DNA of 5,184 bases from Candidatus Nitrosymbiomonas sp. (GCA_020724185.1 DYHL01000186.1:1-5184), one strand, 5' to 3'. Positions 1 through 4,868 are shown, numbered from the stretch's first letter. Made by a program: numbers and translations. The notes: generated by a model from the letters alone, not told the origin.

Positions 1-460
1 CAGGCAGGGTATCGGGAGCAATGCGCCGCCAGGAGCTGATCATGACGTCCACGCCCTGCTCGATGGCTTCCTCGCCCAGATAGCGGCCCCACTCAAAGGT
101 TATGACCGCCACGTGCAGCGGGCACTTGCGGTGGTCTACGCTCAGAGACTCCACCCCGCGGAAGATCACGGGCCTTATGTAGCAGTCTCCGTGACCGTTG
201 ACCCTCACCGTTTCCAGGATCGCCCGGGTTAGATCATTGTCGGAGTAGGGAGGCACCATGCGGAAGATCCGGCACGAGTCCAGAAGCCGCCGGACGTGCT
301 GGTCCAGACAGAACACCGCTGGCCCGCCCGGGTTCTGGTAGGCGCGAATGCCCTCGAAGACGCTGGATCCGTAGTGGACTACGTGCGATGCCACGTGGAC
401 GCGGGCCTCGTCCCACGGAACCAGCGTCCCGTCCAACCATATCCGGCCAGATGCCTTCAT
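1..460 (-). CDS. ilvE: branched-chain amino acid aminotransferase, N-terminal half (runs off the window)
   Basis: This PLP enzyme interconverts Leu, Ile and Val with their 2-oxo acids, using 2-oxoglutarate/glutamate, in the cytoplasm. Translation from the ATG at 460 gives 153 residues and then leaves the window; the family is about 300 aa, so roughly half is present. Family signatures are visible: RIWLDG (6-11), HYGSSVFEGIRAY (29-41, the substrate/PLP region), H55 and R58 in the HxxRL stretch, and YIRP (94-97), whose Arg corresponds to an active-site Arg in E. coli IlvE. The catalytic PLP lysine lies beyond the window edge. The start is set by GGAGGTG at 467-473, 6 nt upstream, and by the normal family N-terminus. 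The gene lies directly downstream of a T-box leader with a leucine specifier, which supports a branched-chain role. One oddity is Cys51 (TGT) where the family usually has the PLP-phosphate Arg (VFRL). The D-amino-acid aminotransferase alternative is less likely given the SVFEGIRAY motif. Confidence 0.93.
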   Translation of the reverse strand, partial: MKASGRIWLDGTLVPWDEARVHVASHVVHYGSSVFEGIRAYQNPGGPAVFCLDQHVRRLLDSCRIFRMVPPYSDNDLTRAILETVRVNGHGDCYIRPVIFRGVESLSVDHRKCPLHVAVITFEWGRYLGEEAIEQGVDVMISSWRRIAPDTLP

Positions 461-466
461 TCCCCG

Positions 467-473
467 CACCTCC
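467..473 (-). promoter_or_regulatory. ilvE ribosome binding site
   Basis: GGAGGTG read on the minus strand lies 6 nt before the ATG at 460. It fixes the ilvE start. It lies just downstream of the leader terminator hairpin and is not itself paired in that hairpin, so control is more likely by transcription termination than by masking of this site. Confidence 0.8.
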
Positions 474-515
474 AGAAACAGCAACGCCGCCTTCCTCCAT
501 AGGGACGAAGACGGC
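474..515 (-). terminator. T-box leader intrinsic terminator (conditional)
   Basis: On the minus strand GCCGTCTTC (515-507) pairs with GAAGGCGGC (494-486): nine base pairs with one G-U wobble. The stem extends, past a G-G mismatch, with TCC (505-503) on GGA (498-496) around a CTAT loop. A modest T-rich run, GTTGCTGTTTCT (485-474), follows. The 5' arm and loop consume the CGTCCCT segment (507-501) needed by the antiterminator, so the two folds exclude each other, as expected for a transcription-attenuating T-box. The T-run is interrupted, so termination strength is uncertain. Confidence 0.75.
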
Positions 516-532
516 CTCCGCGGTACCACCCC
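501..532 (-). promoter_or_regulatory. T-box antiterminator element
   Basis: The conserved T-box core GGGGTGGTACCGCG (532-519) is followed by CGTCCCT (507-501). They fold as the classic antiterminator. GGGG (532-529) pairs with CCCT (504-501, one wobble). TGGTACC (528-522) forms the bulge. GCGGAG (521-516) pairs with CTTCGT (510-505, two wobbles) around a 5-nt loop. The bulge TGGT (528-525) is the site that, in this riboswitch family, pairs with the NCCA end of an uncharged tRNA; N = T implies discriminator base A. It overlaps the competing terminator at 474-515. Confidence 0.93.
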
Positions 533-540
533 GGTTGACT

Positions 541-636
541 GGTGCGCGCTTGGTTGGTGGAGCAGGCGGGAATTGAACCCGCGACCTCCTCTACGCCAAA
601 GAGGCGCTCTCCCCCTGAGCTACTGCCCCGCGCACC
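541..636 (-). other. 7-bp helix clamping the tRNA (Stem III position)
   Basis: GGTGCGC (636-630) immediately precedes the first base of the tRNA. GCGCACC (547-541) follows the tRNA after a 7-nt linker, ACCAAGC (554-548). The arms are perfectly complementary, so in the primary transcript the tRNA sits as a branch on a short GC-rich helix. The helix ends about 8 nt before the T-box core, which is where Stem III usually lies in this riboswitch class. It may alternatively help RNase P and 3' processing of the tRNA. The pairing is seen directly; its role is inferred. Confidence 0.7.
555..629 (-). tRNA. tRNA-Ala (anticodon GGC)
   Basis: A 75-nt cloverleaf with encoded CCA. The acceptor stem GGGGCAG/CTGCTCC includes G3-U70, the alanine identity pair, with discriminator A73 and then CCA at 557-555. 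The D stem is GCTC/GAGC with loop AGGGGGA, the anticodon stem CCTCT/AGAGG with loop TTGGCGT (anticodon GGC, reads GCC), the variable loop AGGTC, and the T stem GCGGG/CCCGC with loop TTCAATT. All stems pair fully apart from the expected G-U, so it looks like a functional tRNA rather than a relic. Its oddity is its location: inside the T-box leader of ilvE, downstream of Stem I and upstream of the antiterminator, with no convincing promoter of its own. It would be transcribed from the promoter at 853-881 whether or not the terminator at 474-515 fires, because it lies upstream of that terminator. Confidence 0.97.
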
Positions 637-704
637 TGTCCGCTCGAGCCCTTATCGCGGGCAAACGGTGGGGACTACGGATCCATCCAGGACCCCTCGT
701 CTCC

Positions 705-819
705 ACGGCTCCCGGACGAGTTCGGCCGCCCTGCCGTTCGGGTCACACCCTCCCCCGAATCTCTCGTACGCCTGTTGGCGCCAGCAAGGCCACTGCCTAC
801 TGCTTCCGGTCTTCGCCGC
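705..819 (-). promoter_or_regulatory. T-box Stem I with CTC (Leu) specifier loop
   Basis: The base helix is GCGGC (819-815) with GCCGT (709-705). A K-turn follows, formed by GAAGA (814-810) opposite GA (711-710). The next helix is CCGGA (809-805) with TCCGG (716-712). The specifier loop holds AGCAGTA (804-798) opposite GAACTCG (723-717), closed above by GGC (797-795) with GCC (726-724). AGTA opposite GAA is the family's loop-E motif, and the three bases after GAA, CTC (720-718), are the specifier, a leucine codon. The distal arm carries AGAGA (764-760) and a hairpin TTCGGG/CCCGAA (759-754, 742-737) with the GNTG motif GGTG (749-746) in its loop. The base after the specifier is G717, where A is more common. 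The GCGGC arm could also pair with GCTGC (829-825), a possible competing fold. Confidence 0.9.
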
Positions 820-827
820 TTTAAGCA

Positions 828-846
828 GCCGGGCTCTCCACCCGAC
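828..846 (-). other. 5' leader hairpin at the probable transcript start
   Basis: GTCGGG (846-841) pairs with CCCGGC (833-828), six pairs with one wobble, around loop TGGAGAG (840-834). It begins about where transcription should start from the promoter at 853-881, so it may protect the 5' end of the leader. The pairing is seen; the role is inferred. Confidence 0.4.
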
Positions 847-852
847 AGCGCG

Positions 853-881
853 ATTATATAGGCCCATCAGAATGGGGTCAA
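853..881 (-). promoter_or_regulatory. sigma-70-type promoter for the T-box leader, tRNA-Ala and ilvE
   Basis: On the minus strand the -35 box TTGACC (881-876) and a perfect -10 box TATAAT (858-853) are separated by exactly 17 bp. Transcription should start near 846, just before the first leader hairpin. The promoter lies immediately downstream of the kinase stop codon at 902, so it is the boundary between the sdh unit and the ilvE unit. The spacer contains an inverted repeat, CCCAT/ATGGG. Confidence 0.85.
863..876. repeat. small inverted repeat in the promoter spacer
   Basis: CCCAT (863-867 on the plus strand) and ATGGG (872-876) are separated by 4 bp (CAGA), giving a perfect 5-bp dyad between the -35 and -10 boxes and touching the -35 box. 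It could be a repressor operator, but a dyad this short can arise by chance. Confidence 0.3.
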
Positions 882-901
882 GCCAAGCACTACTGAGCGG
901 G

Positions 902-1387
902 CTAGAGCTTGTAGCCAAAGCGGCGAAGCAAATCCTTGCGCCACGAGATCCCTGCGTCGTCCTCGACCCCGAGTGGCTTGAACCCATCCAGCACTCCCAC
1001 AATCCCGCGCTGATCCCCTTCCTCGGCGACGATCGCCTGGAGAGGGTTCGCCGTGGCCGCGAAGAGACGCACTACCTCTGGACAGGCCTTGACCGCGTGC
1101 AGCACGTTGATCGGGAAAAACCCATCACCAAGCACGATCAGGAAGACGTGCCCGGCACCGATCGCCAGGATGTTCTTGACCGCAAGATCGACCAGCGCCG
1201 GATCGGTGCCGGTCTTGCGGACCAGCCGCTTGCCGCTGCCCTCCGAGAAGGCAAGACCGAACTTGATGCCCGGCACCGCGGTGACCAGGGCCTCGTGGAG
1301 GTCCTCCACGGTCTTGATGAAATGGGACTGGCCCAGGATGACGTTCAGGTTCTCGGACTTCTCGATGGGCACAAGTGTGAGCTCCAT
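902..1387 (-). CDS. adenosine-specific kinase (COG1839 / PF04008 family)
   Basis: A 161-residue protein of the small family annotated as adenosine-specific kinase, common in archaea and scattered in bacteria; the annotated activity is phosphorylation of adenosine, and physiological data are thin. The whole length matches the family pattern as I remember it: MELTLVPIEK at the N-terminus, GQSHFIKT (19-26), PGIKFGLAFSEGSGKRL (39-55), GAGHVF (77-82), FPINVL (91-96), CPEVVRLFAATANP (102-115) and the FGYKL C-terminus. There is no signal peptide or membrane segment, so it should be cytoplasmic. I chose the ATG at 1387 because it gives the usual family start; a GTG two codons upstream (1393) is possible, and neither has a strong ribosome binding site. 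It lies 50 nt after sdhB and may be read through from that operon. A link with succinate dehydrogenase is not obvious. Confidence 0.88.
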   Translation of the reverse strand: MELTLVPIEKSENLNVILGQSHFIKTVEDLHEALVTAVPGIKFGLAFSEGSGKRLVRKTGTDPALVDLAVKNILAIGAGHVFLIVLGDGFFPINVLHAVKACPEVVRLFAATANPLQAIVAEEGDQRGIVGVLDGFKPLGVEDDAGISWRKDLLRRFGYKL

Positions 1388-1437
1388 GGGCACATTGTAG
1401 CCCAGGGTCCATCACCTGTGAACCCGCAAGCCTGGGG

Positions 1438-2271
1438 CTAGACCGAAGGGGGCGGCGCCTTGGGGCGTACTGCCGCCTCAGGAGTCTGATGGCCCTCGGG
1501 GAACGCTGGCACCACCTGCGCCGCAGAACGGTGCGGGGGTCCGCTGAACAGGCTGCGCTTGAGAAGTTGGATGGCCAGCGCCGGGTCCACGCCCTTGGGA
1601 CACGCTTCGCTGCACGCCCCGGCCAGATGGCAGCCGAAGACGCCGTGCGACGCGTCCACCACGCCTGCGCGTTCCGCCAGGCCCTCGTCGCGGCTGTCCG
1701 CCACGTACCGGTAAACCTGACCCAGCGCCTGCGGGCCCAGGAACTGCTCTTTCGTGGCCGCGGTGGGACAGGCAGCCAGGCAGAGGCTGCACTTCAGGCA
1801 GTACGTGAATTGCACGTACCGTGCCAGTTCCTCCGGAGTCTGATGGTACTCACGCGTCGGAGATTCCATCTCCGCCGTGTCGCGCCGCATGAGATAGGGA
1901 AGCACGGCCCGATGCCTGCTGAAGGTCAGGGAAAGGTCGGGTACCAGGTCCTTGATCGCGTCGTGGTTGGGGAGCGGCGCCACCTCGACAACGGACCCAA
2001 GTTCGCTGACCTGGGTGTTGCAGGCCAGGCGGGGCTTTCCGTTGATGAACATCCCGCACGAGCCGCAGACGCCCATACGGCATGAACACCGGAACGCCAG
2101 CGACCCGTCCTGCTCCTCCTTAATCGCGAACAGCGCGTCCAGCACGGTCATGCCCGGCAGGATCTTCACCTTCCATTCCTGCGGTCGCGCCGCTTCGTCC
2201 TGCTCTGGATTGTAGCGCGCCACCCTCAGCGTAAGAACTCCACTTTCGGTATCACCGGTCAGCTTCGCCAT
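1438..2271 (-). CDS. sdhB: succinate dehydrogenase/fumarate reductase iron-sulfur subunit
   Basis: This subunit carries electrons from the flavoprotein to the quinone site through three Fe-S clusters. It has 277 residues. The N-terminal ferredoxin-like domain (about 12-108) has FRCSCRMGVCGSCG (60-73) plus C84: the 2Fe-2S ligands are C64, C69, C72 and C84. The C-terminal domain has C158, C161, C164 and C168-P, then C214, C220 and C224-P. By family precedent C158/C161/C164/C224 bind 4Fe-4S and C168/C214/C220 bind 3Fe-4S. Other family hallmarks are FLGPQAL (177-183), DSRDEGL (192-198) and ACPKGVDP (223-230, with preceding SE). The ATG at 2271 lies 13 nt after the sdhD stop, with GAGGGG at 2281-2286 as ribosome binding site. 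After about residue 243 a Pro/Ala-rich tail of some 34 residues extends beyond the usual end. C62 is an extra cysteine next to the 2Fe-2S loop. It is the last sdh gene of the set. Confidence 0.96.
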   Translation of the reverse strand: MAKLTGDTESGVLTLRVARYNPEQDEAARPQEWKVKILPGMTVLDALFAIKEEQDGSLAFRCSCRMGVCGSCGMFINGKPRLACNTQVSELGSVVEVAPLPNHDAIKDLVPDLSLTFSRHRAVLPYLMRRDTAEMESPTREYHQTPEELARYVQFTYCLKCSLCLAACPTAATKEQFLGPQALGQVYRYVADSRDEGLAERAGVVDASHGVFGCHLAGACSEACPKGVDPALAIQLLKRSLFSGPPHRSAAQVVPAFPEGHQTPEAAVRPKAPPPSV

Positions 2272-2284
2272 CTCACGCTACCCC

Positions 2285-2647
2285 TCACAGGCGCGCGGCC
2301 TGCGCTGCCACCGTCACGCCGTAGACAAGCACCGCCAGTCCAAAGATCACCACGCCCGCGTTGATGAACCGCACCGCCTTCGGGGTGCTCCAGATCTCCC
2401 CCAGGATGCCCCTGAGGCCGTAGAGGCCGTGGTAGAGTGCGAAACCCAGCAGCAAGACGTAGGTGACCGCACCTGCCGCGCCCCGGCCGCGCTCGGCTAC
2501 CGAGGAGAAGGACAGCACGGGCTCCCTGACCCACCCGAGAAGTGCAAGGATGCTAGCGTAGTGCATCACCCCCATGTGCAGGGAAAGGAGCACGAGCAGG
2601 CCGGCACCGCAGATCAGGTGGAGCGCCCACAGTCTGGATTCCCTCAC
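2285..2647 (-). CDS. sdhD: succinate dehydrogenase membrane anchor subunit D
   Basis: A small integral membrane protein of 120 residues with three hydrophobic segments, about 5-37, 57-80 and 95-117, matching the usual three-helix anchor. H24 (in LHMG) and H73 (in LYHGLYGLRGIL, 71-82) are the notable histidines; the HxxxGLRxIL pattern is the SdhD signature near haem b and quinone. The start is GTG at 2647, supported by GGAGG at 2655-2659 with 7-nt spacing and by the hydrophobic profile. The reading frame stays open much further upstream, but that stretch overlaps sdhC and is not protein-like. It starts 17 nt after the sdhC stop and ends 13 nt before sdhB, so it is translated from the same transcript. 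Assignment as D rather than C rests on the signature and on pairing with the gene before it. Confidence 0.88.
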   Translation of the reverse strand: MRESRLWALHLICGAGLLVLLSLHMGVMHYASILALLGWVREPVLSFSSVAERGRGAAGAVTYVLLLGFALYHGLYGLRGILGEIWSTPKAVRFINAGVVIFGLAVLVYGVTVAAQAARL

Positions 2648-2654
2648 GGCTCTT

Positions 2655-2659
2655 CCTCC
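2655..2659 (-). promoter_or_regulatory. sdhD ribosome binding site
   Basis: GGAGG on the minus strand lies 7 nt before the GTG at 2647. It selects this GTG over the much longer open frame that overlaps sdhC. Confidence 0.75.
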
Positions 2660-2664
2660 CCCAC

Positions 2665-3129
2665 CTACTTGGTCAGCAGATTCCACACCCCGAACGCGAG
2701 GAACGCACTGGCCAGAACCATCAACGCCACCGTCATGCTGCGCTGGCGGTGCAGCGCCACCGGATAGGGATAGACCGGGTGAGCGGGCTTGCCGAGCGCG
2801 CAGCCCAGATGGCCGAACAGCAGCCGGAAACCGTTGAAGGCGTGAAATACGAAAGCAGCCAGGATCAGCATCTCGCCGGCAACAAAGACCGGGCGTGACA
2901 GAACGGCCATCGTTTGCTGCCAAACTTCCGGTCCTTGCAGTCTACGACCGGTAACCCAGACGTGCAGTGGCAAGTACAGTATCAACCCCAGCCCGGAAAG
3001 GCGATGCAGGATGTACAGGTACCTTTCCGCTGGATACCGGCCGGCGTAGACCCAACCCCGCAGGCCGAGCCGCATGCTCAACCGGGGCGGGACGGCCTCC
3101 TGCGTCGGGACCTTCACTTGTGTTGCCAT
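2665..3129 (-). CDS. sdhC: succinate dehydrogenase cytochrome b subunit C
   Basis: With SdhD this subunit anchors the dehydrogenase in the membrane and forms the haem b and quinone sites. It has 154 residues from the ATG at 3129. It has the family motif HRLSG (42-46, quinone-site region), a first membrane helix at about 44-60, a second at 80-105 containing FHAFNGFR (95-102), in which H96 is the expected haem ligand (HxxxGxR), and a third at about 132-150. The start at 3129 is preferred because AGGG (3137-3140) gives a plausible ribosome site at 7 nt; the tighter GGAG at 3132-3135 is too close. An alternative ATG at 3156 overlaps the sdhA stop (TGATG) and would give coupled translation but has no ribosome site. 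It sits between sdhA and sdhD. Confidence 0.9.
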   Translation of the reverse strand: MATQVKVPTQEAVPPRLSMRLGLRGWVYAGRYPAERYLYILHRLSGLGLILYLPLHVWVTGRRLQGPEVWQQTMAVLSRPVFVAGEMLILAAFVFHAFNGFRLLFGHLGCALGKPAHPVYPYPVALHRQRSMTVALMVLASAFLAFGVWNLLTK

Positions 3130-3155
3130 GGCTCCACCCTGCCTGATGGACGACA

Positions 3156-4868
3156 TCAATACTTGCGTTCCACGGGCTTCCAGGTCGTGATCGCAACCGG
3201 GGTGTAGGCGAGCTGAGGCCCGGTCTCGCTGTACGTCGCCTGCGTGTGTACCAGATGCCGCTCGTCGTCGCGGTCAGGGTAGTCACGGCGGGCGTGGCCT
3301 CCCCTCGACTCCTTCCGCTCGAGCGCCCCCATTATGACCAACTCTGCCAGGTCCAACAGGTTCTGAACCTCGACGGCGGCGGTAAGGTCCGTGTTGTACA
3401 CCCAGCTCCGGTCGTCCAGGTGGATGCGGCTCATTCGGTCGCGCAGCTCTCGCACCTCGCCGAGCGCATCCGCAAGACCCTGCGCGTCGCGGTAGACGCC
3501 CACCTTCTCGTCCATCAGATGCCGCAGGCGCGCCCGGATCTGGTGGTGGTTCTCCGGCCCTCGCGCCGCCAGCAGGCCTGCCAGCCGGGCCTGCTCTTCC
3601 GCGGCCTCAGAGAGCGGCGGATCGGGCAGGGCACGCTCCCTGCTGGCCCACAGGGCGGCCTCTCGGCCTGTGATTGCGCCCCACACCAGGCACTCCGCGG
3701 TGGAGTTCGTTCCCAGCCGGTTGGCGCCATGCAACGACATGCAGGCTGCCTCGCCGGCAGCCCAGATGCCCGCCACTGGCGTCTGGCCGTTGATGTCGGC
3801 GGAAATGCCTCCCATCGAGTAGTGGGCCGCCGGCCTCACCGGCAGCGGCCCGTCAATGGGATCAATGCCGTTGAACTTGATGGCCACCTCGCGTATCAGG
3901 GGCAACCGTTCGTTGATGCGGTCGCGCCCCAGGTGCGTGAGATCCAACTCCACATACCCCAATCCGCTGGGATGGACGAAGCCCCGGCCGGCCTCGATTT
4001 CCGTCATCTCGGCCCGCGAGATAATGTCGCGGGGGGCCAGCTCCATCATCTTGGCGGCGTAGTCCTCCAGAAAACGGCGCCGGTCGCGGTTCATCAGGTG
4101 GCCACCCTCACCCCTGGCAGCCTCGGTGATCAGAATCCCCGAAGGTACAAGGCCAGTCGGGTGGAACTGCACGAACTCCATGTCCTTCAACGGGATCCCG
4201 GCCCGGTAGGCCATGATCATCCCATCCCCGGTCACCGCGTGGGAGTACGTGGTGAAGCCGTACAGCCGGCAGCACCCCCCGGTGGCGATGATCAGGGCCT
4301 TGGCCCGCAGCAGGGCGAACTCGCCGGTCTTGAGGTCCCAGGCAGTCAGCCCGGCAAAGACGCCGTCCTGCACGATCATGCGCGTCGCCATCCACTCCTC
4401 GTACCGTGCGACGCTGCGGTATTGCTGTATCGTATCGTAGAGGGCCTGCATCTCGAAGAACCCGGTCTTGTCGGCGGCGAAGGTGGCCCTGGGGAAAGTG
4501 TGGCCGCCGAAGGCACGCTGGTCCAGCCGGCCGTCCTGCCGCCGGGACCACGGCGTCCCCCAGTGATCGAGGTGCAGGATCTCCCGTGGGGCCGCCTCGA
4601 CAAACCGCATAACCACATCCTGGTCGGCGAGGAAGTCGCTGCCCTTGACCGTGTCCCAGGCGTGCAGATCCAAACTGTCGCCCTCTTCGGGGTGCAGCAC
4701 GGCGCCTGTGCCGCCCTCGGCGCACACGGAGTGGGCGCGCATGAGCTGCCCTTTCGAGAGAATCGCCAGGTCCAGGTCCCCGCGCGAGGCGCGCAGGACC
4801 TCGAGGGCCGCGCGAAGGCCGGCCAGGCCGCTTCCCAGGATCAGAACGTCATGGGTGTAGGTCTGCAC
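3156..4868 (-). CDS. sdhA: succinate dehydrogenase/fumarate reductase flavoprotein subunit
   Basis: This catalytic subunit oxidises succinate to fumarate (or the reverse) with covalently bound FAD, on the membrane-associated head of complex II. It has 570 residues, normal for the family. It shows the FAD dinucleotide fold GSGLAG (12-17); H46 in RAHSVCAEGG, the expected histidyl-FAD site; a second FAD contact IIATGG (193-198); HPTG (236-239); TEAARGEGG (248-256); LAPRD (278-281) with the catalytic-type R280; AHYSMGG (348-354) with substrate His349; and AAGEAACMSLHGANRLG (370-386) with R384. The C-terminal ESRGGHARRDYP (520-531) is also typical. The start is GTG at 4868, supported by GGAGG at 4875-4879 with 6-nt spacing and placement just before the FAD fold. 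It is first in the A-C-D-B cluster. Sequence alone does not show whether it works as succinate dehydrogenase or fumarate reductase in the cell. Confidence 0.97.
   Translation of the reverse strand: MQTYTHDVLILGSGLAGLRAALEVLRASRGDLDLAILSKGQLMRAHSVCAEGGTGAVLHPEEGDSLDLHAWDTVKGSDFLADQDVVMRFVEAAPREILHLDHWGTPWSRRQDGRLDQRAFGGHTFPRATFAADKTGFFEMQALYDTIQQYRSVARYEEWMATRMIVQDGVFAGLTAWDLKTGEFALLRAKALIIATGGCCRLYGFTTYSHAVTGDGMIMAYRAGIPLKDMEFVQFHPTGLVPSGILITEAARGEGGHLMNRDRRRFLEDYAAKMMELAPRDIISRAEMTEIEAGRGFVHPSGLGYVELDLTHLGRDRINERLPLIREVAIKFNGIDPIDGPLPVRPAAHYSMGGISADINGQTPVAGIWAAGEAACMSLHGANRLGTNSTAECLVWGAITGREAALWASRERALPDPPLSEAAEEQARLAGLLAARGPENHHQIRARLRHLMDEKVGVYRDAQGLADALGEVRELRDRMSRIHLDDRSWVYNTDLTAAVEVQNLLDLAELVIMGALERKESRGGHARRDYPDRDDERHLVHTQATYSETGPQLAYTPVAITTWKPVERKY

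Larger units (their letters stand above)
461..846 (-). promoter_or_regulatory. T-box riboswitch leader of ilvE, leucine specifier, interrupted by a tRNA gene
   Basis: This is a complete T-box leader, from a probable transcript start near 846 to the ilvE start codon. In order it holds a 5' hairpin (846-828), Stem I (819-705), a hairpin GGGTCC/GGATCC (695-690 with 684-679), a hairpin GCCC/GGGC (662-659 with 651-648), a tRNA-Ala gene (629-555) clamped by a 7-bp helix, the antiterminator (532-501) and a terminator (515-474). The family binds a cognate tRNA through its anticodon in Stem I and its free 3' NCCA end in the antiterminator, so uncharged tRNA permits read-through. The specifier here is CTC (Leu), so leucine limitation should switch ilvE on. 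The Stem IIA/B pseudoknot could not be assigned with confidence. Placing a tRNA gene between Stem I and the antiterminator is highly unusual. This leader accounts for the gene-free stretch between ilvE and the kinase gene. Confidence 0.9.

Noticed and set aside
234..500. 88-residue minus-strand open frame
   Set aside because: It overlaps the ilvE start in another frame and begins inside the terminator hairpin; ilvE has clear family motifs and its own ribosome site.
541..640. tRNA 3' end as an integration site of a mobile element
   Set aside because: No integrase, no repeated tRNA 3' fragment and no insertion-sequence ends are present in the window; the flanking complementarity is better explained as an RNA helix.
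642..649. Palindrome GCTCGAGC just upstream of the tRNA
   Set aside because: An 8-bp GC-rich palindrome is expected by chance. It is part of the leader fold near the GCCC/GGGC hairpin and I see no repeat of it as an insertion scar.
651..679. Possible separate promoter for the tRNA (GATAAG at 656-651)
   Set aside because: At a 17-bp spacing the -35 position reads CGTAGT, which does not resemble a -35 box, so I do not call it.
542..1441. 299-residue open frame on the plus strand
   Set aside because: It is antisense to the tRNA, the T-box leader and the adenosine-specific kinase gene. Its start reads through the tRNA complement, a common false-protein pattern, and the protein matches no family I recognise.
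2648..2923. Longer sdhD frame starting at 2923
   Set aside because: The added N-terminus overlaps sdhC in another frame and is Arg/Gly-rich and not protein-like; a good ribosome site points to the GTG at 2647.
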